Assembly (NCBI RefSeq): GCF_002101775.1 | Contig: NZ_LQPI01000042.1 | Location: forward strand, 62,001-126,000 | Direction of reading: 5' to 3' | Length of the DNA stretch: 64,000 nucleotides | Source: Mycolicibacter nonchromogenicus | GTDB taxonomy: Bacteria > Actinomycetota > Actinomycetes > Mycobacteriales > Mycobacteriaceae | In this document: one piece after another, positions 31,438 through 40,199 of the stretch | How positions within the stretch are numbered: the first letter of the stretch is position 1 | Layout of the letters: each line of letters begins with the position of its first letter | Position numbers and translations under genes: made by a program | The notes under the pieces: generated by a model | The model's database searches: none | What the model was told of the DNA's origin: nothing | Seen by the model: the letters and a program-made list of their open reading frames with translations, nothing else

Positions 31438-32166
31438 TCAGGCGGCGGCCCCGCCGCCATCGGCGTGCAGCGTCGATCCGGTGATGAAGCTGGAGCGCGG
31501 CGACGCGAGGAACAGCACGGCTTCGGCGATCTCGACGGCGCGGGCGGTGCGCCCAAGTGGAAGAGCCCGGCCCAGTTCGTCGTTGACGTCACCCCATTCG
31601 GCGACGACGCCCTCGGTGGCGGTCGGCCCCGGAGCAACGCTGTTGACCCGCACACCGTGCGGGCCGAACTCAGCGGCCCAGGTGCGGGTCAGCGACTCCA
31701 GTGCGGCTTTGGAGGCGCTGTAGCTCGACGCCCCGGGAACGCCCTTGAAGGCGACCATGCTGGTGACGTTGACGATGCTGCCGCGCCCGCGGCGCATCAT
31801 CCCCGGCGCCAGAGCGGCCACCAGGAAGTAGGCGCCCCGCACATTGGTGTCGAACGTCGCGGTGAACGAGGCCACGTCCTGTTCCACGGTCAGCGCCCCG
31901 GGGAAGCTGGCGGCGTTGTTCACCACGATGTCGACGCCATCGCCGCAGTGGTGCACCAGAGACTTCACCGAATCGAGGTCGGACAGATCCGCGGCCACGA
32001 ATCGCACCCCGGCGCCGAGATCGGCGACCGCGGCGGCGCCACGCGCGGCGGAACGGCCGGTGATGATCACCGAGGCGCCGTGTCGTGCCAATAACCGCGC
32101 GGATTCGAGTCCGATGCCCGCGGTCCCGCCGGTCACCAGAGCGGTCTGACCCGCCAGCTCGTTCAC
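31438..32166 (-). CDS. Short-chain dehydrogenase/reductase
   Basis: 242 residues. A classical SDR with the cofactor motif TGGTAGIG, NNAAS, the catalytic Ser in VNVTSMVAFKG, and YSASK (Tyr and Lys), plus PGPTATEGV. The substrate is unknown. The GTG at 32166 overlaps the stop of the upstream NmrA-like gene as GTGA (32163-32166); an ATG at 32181 is the alternative. The two form an operon. Confidence 0.9.
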   Translation of the reverse strand: MNELAGQTALVTGGTAGIGLESARLLARHGASVIITGRSAARGAAAVADLGAGVRFVAADLSDLDSVKSLVHHCGDGVDIVVNNAASFPGALTVEQDVASFTATFDTNVRGAYFLVAALAPGMMRRGRGSIVNVTSMVAFKGVPGASSYSASKAALESLTRTWAAEFGPHGVRVNSVAPGPTATEGVVAEWGDVNDELGRALPLGRTARAVEIAEAVLFLASPRSSFITGSTLHADGGGAAA

Positions 32167-32906
32167 TGGGCCGCCTGCCATTCGACCAGTCGGGTGGCCG
32201 CCAGGGTCGCGTCGTCGCCGGTGACCAGGCCGGTGTCGCCGATCTTGGTGCCGAAGTAGACCGCATCCGGGTCGACGACGATCGGGATGTCCTCGCCCCG
32301 ATGGGCCAGCGTCAGAGCGGCCAGTTCAGCGAAGGTCAGCTTCTCCGGGCCGCCGATGTTGACGATCCCGTCGACCGGTGCGGCCTGAGCAGCGCGGGCC
32401 ACTTCGGCGGCCACCTCGGCACCGGCGATCGGCTGGATCAGGCCTTCGGGCACCCGGACTTCGCCGTCGACGGTCAGCGAGGCGGTGATGCCGTCGGCGA
32501 ACTCATCGAACTGGGTGGCACGAACGATCGTGTAGGGCAGCCCGGAGTCGGCGATGATGCGTTCCTGGGCGACCTTGGCACGCATGTAGCCGCTGTCGGG
32601 CAGGCCGTCGCAGTTCACGATGGACAGCACCACGTAGTGGCCGACGTCGGCGGCTTTGGCCGCGGCCACCTGGTTGGTGGTGGATTTGGTGAAGAAGTCC
32701 AGCACCGGTCCGTCGGCGAAGTCCGGCGAGTTCACCACATCGACCAGCACATCGGCGCTGGACAGCGCCTCGGCCAAGCCCTCTCCGGTCAGCACGTCGA
32801 CACCTGAATTACGGGCGGCTGCCACGGTCTCATGGCCGGCGGCACGCAGCAGCTCGACGACTTTGGTGCCGATCTGCCCGCTGGCACCCATCACAGTGAT
32901 CTTCAT
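32163..32906 (-). CDS. NmrA/atypical SDR family NAD(P)-binding protein
   Basis: 247 residues. The N-terminus MKITVMGASGQIGTKVVELL carries the GxxGxxG cofactor motif of atypical SDRs. There is no YxxxK catalytic pair, so it may act as a redox sensor or as a reductase on an unknown substrate. The ATG at 32906 has a good ribosome-binding site (GGAGAGGG). It is followed in the same operon by the classical SDR. Confidence 0.86.
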   Translation of the reverse strand: MKITVMGASGQIGTKVVELLRAAGHETVAAARNSGVDVLTGEGLAEALSSADVLVDVVNSPDFADGPVLDFFTKSTTNQVAAAKAADVGHYVVLSIVNCDGLPDSGYMRAKVAQERIIADSGLPYTIVRATQFDEFADGITASLTVDGEVRVPEGLIQPIAGAEVAAEVARAAQAAPVDGIVNIGGPEKLTFAELAALTLAHRGEDIPIVVDPDAVYFGTKIGDTGLVTGDDATLAATRLVEWQAAQ

Positions 32907-33022
32907 TTCGGCACCCTCTCCGCTCACGGTTTCGATACTTCGACCCTGGCACCGTGCGACCCGTGGGGGAACCCCGGAAAGTCCGTAGTCTGTCCCCCGC
33001 CCCGCGGGGTGCGGAAGCCTGC

Positions 33023-35821
33023 TCAGCGGCCGGCAGCGGTGTCGCGCAGTTCCCGGCGGGAGCGGATTCCCAGCTTGGCGAAGACTTTGCGCAGGTGCCA
33101 TTCCACGGTGTGGGCGCTGATGAACAGCTGCGCCCCGATCTCGGCATTGGTCAAGCCGGCACCGGCCAGCTCGGCGATCTGGCGCTCCTGCGGGGTCATC
33201 ACGTCACCACCGGTCGCCGGTCGGCTGCTGACCTTCTCGCCGAGCGCCTGCAGTTCGCGGCGGCTGCGCTGCGCGAACGCCTGCGCCCCGAATCCGGTGA
33301 ACATCTCGTGCGCCGTACGCAGCTGCGTGCGCGCGTCGCCGCGCCGCTTCTCCCGACGGAGCCATTCGCCGTACACCAGGTGCGCACGAGCCAGGTCCAC
33401 GGCGATCCGGGTTCGACCCAGCCGCTCAATGGCCTCGACATAGTGGTCCTCGGCGGCCGGATCGTCACACATCAGTGCTCGCGATCGGGCCAGCACACCC
33501 AGTCCCCAATCGGTTCCACTGACCGTAGCGCGCTCATCCAGCTGCCGCAGCGCCTCGGCGGCCAGCGTCGGCTCATCGCCGCGCACCCCTGCCTCGACCA
33601 GTTCAGCCAGGTTCATGCCGTAGAGGCCGAGGTCCTCGTAGTCCAGCACCCGGCGCAGCGCCTCGCATGCCGCCTGGTAGCGACCCAGGCCGTTGTAGAG
33701 CAACGCGGAGGCGTATCCGATCAGTGCGGTGATGCGGCCCTCTCCGCGAGCCGCCCCGCTGCGGGCGGCGGCGTCGATCAGCACGGTCGCCTCGGCCTCA
33801 TCGCCCCTCCAGGCGGCCAACACCAACGCGTGGTAGCGCACCGGCGCCTGTCCGGCCGCTGCGGTCAGGGTGTCGGCGTCGGCGATCAGCGCGCGCGCCG
33901 CGGCGAACTCACCCGCCTGCACGTGCACGCCGGCCCGGGTCGTCAACGCAACCGGCAGCATGGCCAGCGCGCCGGTGTCGGTCGCGACCCGGACGGCGTC
34001 CCTGGCGATCCGATACCAGGCCTCGTCGTCCCACACGTCGTGGACGGCGGCTTCGTAGCCGATCGGAAATGCCTGCCATGACCAGGTGTTCGGGGTCAGT
34101 GCGGCGATTGCGGCGCGCAACGGCTCAAGCCCGGCCCGGCAGCCGCCGCTGATCCGGGTGGTCAACGCAAGCAGCAGCAGATCGGCGGGCCGGTTCGAGG
34201 ACGTGCGCGTACCTGCGGCCAAGGCCGCCGCGGTGTGGTGGCGCACCTGCGCTCCGAACGCCCGGCCCGCATACATCGCCGCGCTGACGGCCTCCAACAG
34301 GGTCTCCTGCGCCATCGCCTCGTCGATGGTCTCCAAACTGCTTGCTGCGCTGAAGAATTGATGAACTGCCTCGAGGATGGTGGGCGCGTGGCCGCTGCCG
34401 CGGCCGCGGGTGAATGCCAGCTGCGCGCGCATCCGGCCTGCTCGGGCGCGCTGCAGCTCGTCAAGGGGCGCCAGCTCGGCGGCGCCCAGCAGTGCATCGG
34501 CCGCGTCCAGCTCCGCCACCGACCGCTTGGCTTCGGCGGCATCGAGCGCACGAGATCCGCGTTGCAGCGGGTCGGGGGTCAGTTCGGCGGCACGGGCCAA
34601 AAACGCTGCCGCCGCGGCTGTTCCGCCGCGCAGCGCCGCTCGGTCAGCGGAGCGCACCAGCTCCGCGGCGACCGATTCGTCCGGGCCGGCAGCCGCGTGG
34701 GCGCGATGCCACGCCCGCCGGTCGGGGTCGTGCGCGGGGTCGGTGGCCTGTGCCAAAGCGCGGTGGGCATCCCGGCGGTCCTCCAGGTTGGCCGCGCGGT
34801 AGATCGCCGAGCGCACCAAGGGATGACGGAATCGCACCCGTGCGCCCACTTCGATCAGACCGGCCTCCTCGGCCGGAGCCATGGTCGAAGCCGTCAGCCC
34901 CACCAGATTCGCCGCCCGCAGCAGCAGCGCCGCATCGCCCACCGGTTCGGCGGCGGCCAGCAACAACAGTCGTTGGGTATCGCCGGGCAACGCCTGAACC
35001 CTGGTCAAGTAGTGGCGTTCGAGCTGTCCGGCCACCGGCACCACGTCGGGGCGGTAGTAGCCGCCGGCCAGCTCGGCCGTGGACAGTCCCCGCGGCAGCT
35101 CCAGCAGCGCCAGGGGGTTGCCGTGGGTCTCGGCGACAATCCGGTCGGCCACCTGGGGATCGATCGGGCCCGGCAAGGCCGAGTCGAGCACGGCGCGAGC
35201 GTCGGACTCGGCCAGGCCGCGCAGCATCAGTTTCGGCAGCCCGGTCAGCCCCTCGACCGGCTCGCGCAGTGCGCACACCAGGGCGAGGGGTTCGGCCCGC
35301 AGTCGGCGCGCCACGAATCCCAGCGTCTGAGCCGACACCCGGTCGAGCCACTGGGCGTCGTCGATCAGACACAACACCGGCTGTCGCGCGGCAATCCCGG
35401 CGAGCAACCCCAGCACCGCGAGCCCCACCAGAAACCGGTCGGGCGCCGACCCGCTGCTCATACCGAACGCAATGGCCAACGCATCGCGCTGCGGTTCGGG
35501 CAACAGGTCGATGCCGTCGGCGGCAGGTGCGCACAGCTGCTGTAAGCCGGCGAACGCCAGCTCCATGTCGGACTCCACCCCGGCCGCCCGGATCACCTGA
35601 AACTCCGGGGCGGATTCGGCCAGGTAGTCCAGCAGGGCGGTCTTGCCGATCCCGGCCTCGCCTCGCAACACCAGCACCTGGCTGTGTCCGGCACGGGCGT
35701 CGGCGAGCAGTTGACGCAGCCGGCTGCATTCGGCGTCGCGACCGCGCAGCTGCCCAGGCCCGCCAACAGACGCCAAAGCCCCCGACACGCTCGGCGTGCG
35801 GGGGCTTTCGCGTCTGCTCAC
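33023..35821 (-). CDS. Large LuxR-family ATPase regulator (LAL type)
   Basis: Up to 932 residues. An AAA/NTPase domain near the N-terminus has a Walker A, LRGEAGIGKTALLDYL, and a Walker B, PVLCLIDDAQWLD. A long helical-repeat region follows. The C-terminus is a LuxR DNA-binding domain (MTPQERQIAELAGAGLTNAEIGAQLFISAHTVEWHL region). Such proteins activate genes in response to an unknown ligand. The start is uncertain: GTG at 35821 lies before a terminator-like hairpin that overlaps the first codons; GTG 35788 and TTG 35776 are alternatives. The two SDR-type genes downstream on the same strand are possible targets. Confidence 0.88.
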   Translation of the reverse strand: MSRRESPRTPSVSGALASVGGPGQLRGRDAECSRLRQLLADARAGHSQVLVLRGEAGIGKTALLDYLAESAPEFQVIRAAGVESDMELAFAGLQQLCAPAADGIDLLPEPQRDALAIAFGMSSGSAPDRFLVGLAVLGLLAGIAARQPVLCLIDDAQWLDRVSAQTLGFVARRLRAEPLALVCALREPVEGLTGLPKLMLRGLAESDARAVLDSALPGPIDPQVADRIVAETHGNPLALLELPRGLSTAELAGGYYRPDVVPVAGQLERHYLTRVQALPGDTQRLLLLAAAEPVGDAALLLRAANLVGLTASTMAPAEEAGLIEVGARVRFRHPLVRSAIYRAANLEDRRDAHRALAQATDPAHDPDRRAWHRAHAAAGPDESVAAELVRSADRAALRGGTAAAAAFLARAAELTPDPLQRGSRALDAAEAKRSVAELDAADALLGAAELAPLDELQRARAGRMRAQLAFTRGRGSGHAPTILEAVHQFFSAASSLETIDEAMAQETLLEAVSAAMYAGRAFGAQVRHHTAAALAAGTRTSSNRPADLLLLALTTRISGGCRAGLEPLRAAIAALTPNTWSWQAFPIGYEAAVHDVWDDEAWYRIARDAVRVATDTGALAMLPVALTTRAGVHVQAGEFAAARALIADADTLTAAAGQAPVRYHALVLAAWRGDEAEATVLIDAAARSGAARGEGRITALIGYASALLYNGLGRYQAACEALRRVLDYEDLGLYGMNLAELVEAGVRGDEPTLAAEALRQLDERATVSGTDWGLGVLARSRALMCDDPAAEDHYVEAIERLGRTRIAVDLARAHLVYGEWLRREKRRGDARTQLRTAHEMFTGFGAQAFAQRSRRELQALGEKVSSRPATGGDVMTPQERQIAELAGAGLTNAEIGAQLFISAHTVEWHLRKVFAKLGIRSRRELRDTAAGR
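35775..35808 (-). terminator. Terminator after etfA overlapping the LuxR gene start
   Basis: On the minus strand AAAGCCCCCG and CGGGGGCTTT enclose a second pairing (CACGC/GCGTG) and end in TTT. It starts 24 bases after the etfA stop. Because the pairing is symmetric, it can act in either direction. It covers codons 5-16 of the longest LuxR frame. Confidence 0.75.
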
Positions 35822-35831
35822 GCAGACGAAA

Positions 35832-36788
35832 TTAACCCTTGCGGGCCTTGATCGCCTCAGTCAGCTGCGGGGCGACCTTGAACAGGTCACCGACGATGCC
35901 GAAGTCGGCGATCTCGAAGATCGGCGCTTCCTCGTCCTTGTTGACCACCACGATGGTCTTGGACGTCTGCATGCCGGCCCGGTGCTGGATCGCGCCGGAG
36001 ATGCCCAGTGCGATGTAGAGCTGCGGCGAAACCGTCTTGCCGGTCTGGCCGATCTGGAACTGGCCCGGGTAGTAGCCCGAGTCCACCGCGGCACGCGAGG
36101 CGCCGACGGCCGCACCGAGCGAGTCGGCCAGCTCCTCGACCACCGAGAAGCTCTCGGCGCTGCCGACACCGCGACCACCGGACACCACGATGGCGGCCTC
36201 GGTGAGCTCCGGGCGGTCACCGGCCACGGCCGGCTGACGCGAGGTGATCTTGGTGGCGTTCTCGGCGGGTGCGGGCACCTCCACGGTGACCTGCTCGCCC
36301 GCACCAGCGGCCGGCGCGGGCTCAACAGCACCCGCACGGACGGTGATGACCGGGGTGTCGCCGGTGGGCTCGGCGTCCACGGTGTAGGCACCACCGAAGA
36401 TCGAGTGCACCACCTTGGCGCCGGCCTTCACGTCGACCACGTCGACCAGCAGACCGGAACCGATCCGGGCCGCCAACCGGCCGGCGACCTCTTTGCCCTC
36501 GGCGTTGGCGGCGATCAGGACGGCAGCCGGGGAAGCCGACTCGGCCAGCCCGGCCAGCACGTCGACGGTCGGGGTGACCAGGTAGCCCTCCACGACGTCG
36601 GACTCGGCGACGTAGATCTTGGCGGCGCCGGCCTCCTTCAGACCATCCACCAGCGGGGCGGCGGTGCCCGGGGCACCGACCACGACGGCAGACGGTTCGC
36701 CGAGCTCACGCGCGGCGGTGATCAGTTCGGAGCTGACCTTCTTCAGCGCTCCGTCAGCGTGCTCAACGAGCACAAGTACTTCAGCCAT
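35832..36788 (-). CDS. etfA: Electron transfer flavoprotein alpha subunit
   Basis: 318 residues. EtfA binds FAD with EtfB and passes electrons from acyl-CoA and other dehydrogenases to the membrane chain. The C-terminal FAD site is clear: [22 protein letters not shown], then [23 protein letters not shown] and [20 protein letters not shown]. Corresponds to fixB, Rv3028c. It follows etfB by 38 bases and the operon ends with a strong terminator. Confidence 0.97.
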   Translation of the reverse strand: MAEVLVLVEHADGALKKVSSELITAARELGEPSAVVVGAPGTAAPLVDGLKEAGAAKIYVAESDVVEGYLVTPTVDVLAGLAESASPAAVLIAANAEGKEVAGRLAARIGSGLLVDVVDVKAGAKVVHSIFGGAYTVDAEPTGDTPVITVRAGAVEPAPAAGAGEQVTVEVPAPAENATKITSRQPAVAGDRPELTEAAIVVSGGRGVGSAESFSVVEELADSLGAAVGASRAAVDSGYYPGQFQIGQTGKTVSPQLYIALGISGAIQHRAGMQTSKTIVVVNKDEEAPIFEIADFGIVGDLFKVAPQLTEAIKARKG

Positions 36789-36826
36789 GTCTATTTCTTC
36801 CGTCTTCTTCCAGGTCCGGGGATCGC

Positions 36827-37618
36827 TTAGATGATCTTCTGGGCAACCAGGTACTCGGCGATCTTGGTGCCGCCTTCGCCTTCGTCGGTCACCTTCTCAC
36901 CAGCAGTCTTCGGCGGCTTCGGGGTCGAAGCGGTCACCTTGGAACCGGCGTTGGCGACACCGACCTCGTCGGGCTCGACCCCGATCTCGGCCAGGGTGAG
37001 CACGGTGACTTCCTTCTTCTTGGCGGCCATGATGCCCTTGAAGGAGGGGAAGCGCGGCTCGTTGATCTTCTCGTTGACGCTCACCACGGCCGGCAGCGAG
37101 GCCTCCAGCGTGAACACGCCGTCGTCGGTCTCGCGCTCACCGGTGACCTTGCCGCCCTCGACGGTCAGCTTGCGCAGGTGGGTCAGCTGCGGCAGACCCA
37201 GGTACTCGGCGATGATCGCCGGAACCGCGCCGCCGACACCGTCGGTGGACTCGTTGCCGGCGATGACCAGCTCGGTGCCCTCGATGGCGCCCAGCGCGCG
37301 CGCCAGCACCCAAGCGGTCTGGATGACGTCGGAGCCCTTGATGCCATCGTCGAGGATGTGCACGGCTTTGTCAGCGCCCATCGACAGTGCTTTGCGGATC
37401 GCCTCGGTGGCCCGCTCCGGGCCGGCGGTCAGCACGGTGACGGTGCCTTCGGCGCCTTCGGCCTCCCGGATCTGCAGTGCCTCTTCGACGGCCCGCTCGT
37501 TGATCTCATCGAGCACGGCGTCGGCAGCGTCACGGTCCAGCGTGAAGTCACCGTCGGTGAGCTTGCGCTCCGACCAGGTGTCTGGGACCTGTTTGATCAG
37601 GACCACGATGTTCGTCAT
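36827..37618 (-). CDS. etfB: Electron transfer flavoprotein beta subunit
   Basis: 263 residues. MTNIVVLIKQVPDTWSERKL starts the usual AMP-binding beta subunit; VIAGNESTDGVGGAVPAIIAEYLG is the family signature. Corresponds to fixA, Rv3029c. The ATG at 37618 has AGGAGG 13 bases upstream; the longer open frame is not conserved. It partners EtfA in electron transfer from beta-oxidation. Confidence 0.96.
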   Translation of the reverse strand: MTNIVVLIKQVPDTWSERKLTDGDFTLDRDAADAVLDEINERAVEEALQIREAEGAEGTVTVLTAGPERATEAIRKALSMGADKAVHILDDGIKGSDVIQTAWVLARALGAIEGTELVIAGNESTDGVGGAVPAIIAEYLGLPQLTHLRKLTVEGGKVTGERETDDGVFTLEASLPAVVSVNEKINEPRFPSFKGIMAAKKKEVTVLTLAEIGVEPDEVGVANAGSKVTASTPKPPKTAGEKVTDEGEGGTKIAEYLVAQKII

Positions 37619-37700
37619 GAGTGTGGTTCGTCCTCCTCGAAGGGGTCCTGCAGCGGCAGGCCACAAGACTGGGTAGCGATTCACGCAGCCGCACGAGAAT

Positions 37701-37716
37701 GTTACTCACCGGTAAC
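37701..37716. promoter_or_regulatory. Candidate operator between etfB and the MGLP genes
   Basis: GTTAC and GTAAC flank TCACCG, giving a short inverted repeat in the 196-base divergent region between etfB and the methyltransferase gene. It is 83 bases upstream of etfB. A regulator of fatty-acid oxidation is a natural guess but is not shown. Confidence 0.35.
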
Positions 37717-37814
37717 TTAATGCGGTTCGCCTGTACAGCGTAGCGGGTCGTGATAATGCCAGTGCGGGGTAGCCGGTTCGTGGACCGTGCCCTTCGCGTT
37801 AGCCTGCCTGTGCG

Positions 37815-38612
37815 ATGAATTCTACGAATGCCGCCGGAGACCCCACCGGCATGCCGCTCGGCGACAGCACGCTGACGCTGACCGGGGAACGCACCATCCC
37901 CGGACTCGACGTTGAGAACTACTGGTTCCGGCGTCACGAGGTGGTGTACCAGCAGCTCGCGCCCCGGTGTCGCGGCCTTGAGGTCCTGGAGGCCGGTTTC
38001 GGCGAGGGCTACGGCGCCGACCTGATCGCGGGTGTGGCCCAGCGGGTGATCGGCGTGGATTACGACGACGCGGCGGTGGCCCACGTACGGGCCCGCTACC
38101 CGCGTGTCGAAGCCGTGCAGGGAAACCTCGCCGAGCTGCCGCTGCCCGACGCGGCCGTGGACGTGGTGGTCAACTTCCAAGTCATCGAGCACCTCTGGGA
38201 CCAGGGGCAGTTCATCGCCGAATGCGCCCGGGTGCTGCGGCCCGGCGGACTGCTGATGGTGTCCACCCCCAACCGGATCACCTTCTCCCCCGGCCGCGAC
38301 ACTCCGATCAACCCCTTCCACACCCGCGAACTCAATGCCGCCGAACTGCGCGAGCTGCTGCTCGCGGGCGGCTTCGAGATCGAAGGGGTGTACGGGGTCT
38401 TCCACGGGCCGGCGCTGCAGGAGCTGGACGCCCGCCACGGCGGCTCGATCATCGATGCCCAGATCGCGCGGGCAGTGGCCGACGCGCCCTGGCCGGACGA
38501 CCTGCTGGCCGATGTCGCCGGGGTCACCAGCGACGATTTCGACATCCTCGAAGCCGCCCAACGCGACATCGACGAGAGCCTGGACCTGGTTGCGATCGCG
38601 GTGCGCCGGTGA
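37815..38612 (+). CDS. SAM-dependent methyltransferase of the MGLP cluster
   Basis: 265 residues. Class I methyltransferase with the SAM site LEVLEAGFGEGYGADLIA, the acidic VIGVDYDDAAV, and VVVNFQVIEHLWD. Homologous to Rv3030, which opens the cluster for methylglucose lipopolysaccharides, cytoplasmic polysaccharides that bind fatty acyl chains. It is expected to methylate sugar hydroxyls, but its exact position is unknown. The stop overlaps the start of the GH57 gene as GTGA (38609-38612). Confidence 0.88.
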   Translation: MNSTNAAGDPTGMPLGDSTLTLTGERTIPGLDVENYWFRRHEVVYQQLAPRCRGLEVLEAGFGEGYGADLIAGVAQRVIGVDYDDAAVAHVRARYPRVEAVQGNLAELPLPDAAVDVVVNFQVIEHLWDQGQFIAECARVLRPGGLLMVSTPNRITFSPGRDTPINPFHTRELNAAELRELLLAGGFEIEGVYGVFHGPALQELDARHGGSIIDAQIARAVADAPWPDDLLADVAGVTSDDFDILEAAQRDIDESLDLVAIAVRR

Positions 38613-40144
38613 CCGAAGAATCCCCCGGCTCCGTCCCGGGCCTGTTCACCCTGGTGCTGCACACCCACCTGCCCTGGCTGGCGCACCACGGCCGCTGGCC
38701 GGTCGGTGAGGAGTGGCTCTACCAGTCCTGGTCGGCGGCCTACCTGCCGCTGGTGCGGGTGCTGCGGACGCTGGCCGCCGAAGGCCGGAGCAACCTGCTC
38801 ACGCTCGGGGTGACACCGGTGGTCGCCGCCCAGCTCGACGATCCGTACTGCCTGGACGGGATGCACCACTGGCTGGCGAACTGGCAACTGCGCGCCACCC
38901 AGGCCACCACCTTGGCCGACATCCGCCCCTTCGGGCTCCACGAATGCGCGGCAGCCGAAAAGGCACTCGAGGAGTTCTCGCTGCTGTGGCGCCACGGCGC
39001 CAGCCCGATGCTGCGGGAACTGGTTCAGGCGCAGACGGTCGAACTGCTCGGCGGACCGCTGGCGCACCCGTTCCAGCCGCTGCTGGCGCCGCGACTGCGC
39101 CAGTTCGCGCTGCAGGAGGGATTGGCCGACGCCCAGGCCCGGTTGGCGCACACCCCCACCGGAATCTGGGCGCCGGAATGCGCGTATACGCCCGGGCTGG
39201 AGACCGAGTACGCCGCCGCCGGGGTTTCGCACTTCATGGTCGACGGCCCGTCGCTGCACGGCGACACCACTCTGGGCCGGCCGGTCGCTGACTCCGACGT
39301 GATCGCGTTCGGCCGCGACCTTGCGGTCAGCTACCGGGTCTGGTCGCCGAAGTCGGGCTACCCCGGGCATGAGGCCTATCGGGATTTCCACACCTACGAC
39401 CACCGCACCGGTTTGAAGCCGTCCCGGGTGACGGGCCGCAACGTCTCGCCCGAGCAGAAGGCGCCGTACGACCCGCAGCGCGCCGATGCCGCCATCGATG
39501 CCCACGTCGCCGATTTCGTCGCGGTGGTCCGCAACCGGCTGCAGTCCGAGTCCGAGCGGATCGGCCGCCCGGCCCATGTGGTCGCGGCATTCGACACCGA
39601 GCTCTTCGGCCACTGGTGGTACGAGGGCCCGACCTGGCTGGCCCGGGTGTTGCGGGCACTGCCGGAGGCGGGGGTTCGCGTCGGCACCCTGACCGATGCC
39701 ATCAACGCCGGATTCGTCGGCGAATCCGTCGAACTGCCGCCCAGTTCCTGGGGCTCGGGCAAGGACTGGCGGGTGTGGTCCGGCGAGAAGGTGGCCGACC
39801 TGGTGCAGTTGAACTCCGAGGTGACCGAGACTGCCCTGGGCGCGGTTGACAAGGCCCTGGCGCAGACCGCGGCGCCGTCGGGTCCCACCCCGCGCGACCG
39901 GGTCGCCGATCAGATCCTGCGTGAGGCACTGTTGACGGTCTCCAGTGACTGGCCGTTCATGGTCAGCAAGGACTCCGCCGCCGACTACGCCCGCTACCGC
40001 GCGCAGCTGCACGCACACGCCACCCGCGAGATCGCCGGCGCACTGGCCGGCGGCCACCGAGACACCGCACAGCGCTTGGCCGACGGCTGGAATAAGGCCG
40101 ACGGTCTCTTCGGCGCACTCGATGCCCGTAGGCTGCCACGGTGA
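38609..40144 (+). CDS. GH57 alpha-1,4-glucan branching enzyme-like protein
   Basis: 511 residues, homologous to Rv3031. The GH57 start is LFTLVLHTHLPWLAHHG. The catalytic nucleophile Glu is in GIWAPECAYTPG (about residue 190) and the acid Asp in VVAAFDTELFGHWWYEGP (about 331). A helical C-terminal domain follows. It probably adds branches to the MGLP glucan. The GTG start at 38609 is coupled to the upstream methyltransferase. The next glycosyltransferase starts 55 bases downstream. Confidence 0.92.
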   Translation: MTEESPGSVPGLFTLVLHTHLPWLAHHGRWPVGEEWLYQSWSAAYLPLVRVLRTLAAEGRSNLLTLGVTPVVAAQLDDPYCLDGMHHWLANWQLRATQATTLADIRPFGLHECAAAEKALEEFSLLWRHGASPMLRELVQAQTVELLGGPLAHPFQPLLAPRLRQFALQEGLADAQARLAHTPTGIWAPECAYTPGLETEYAAAGVSHFMVDGPSLHGDTTLGRPVADSDVIAFGRDLAVSYRVWSPKSGYPGHEAYRDFHTYDHRTGLKPSRVTGRNVSPEQKAPYDPQRADAAIDAHVADFVAVVRNRLQSESERIGRPAHVVAAFDTELFGHWWYEGPTWLARVLRALPEAGVRVGTLTDAINAGFVGESVELPPSSWGSGKDWRVWSGEKVADLVQLNSEVTETALGAVDKALAQTAAPSGPTPRDRVADQILREALLTVSSDWPFMVSKDSAADYARYRAQLHAHATREIAGALAGGHRDTAQRLADGWNKADGLFGALDARRLPR

Positions 40145-40199
40145 CCCCCCGCCACCGGACCTCGCACCGCGATGGTGCGCGTCAGAACGGACCCGCCGC

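Noticed and set aside
38096..40057. 653-residue open frame antisense to the MGLP methyltransferase and GH57 genes
   Set aside because: Both plus-strand genes have clear catalytic motifs over the same DNA; the antisense product has composition expected from GC-rich shadows.
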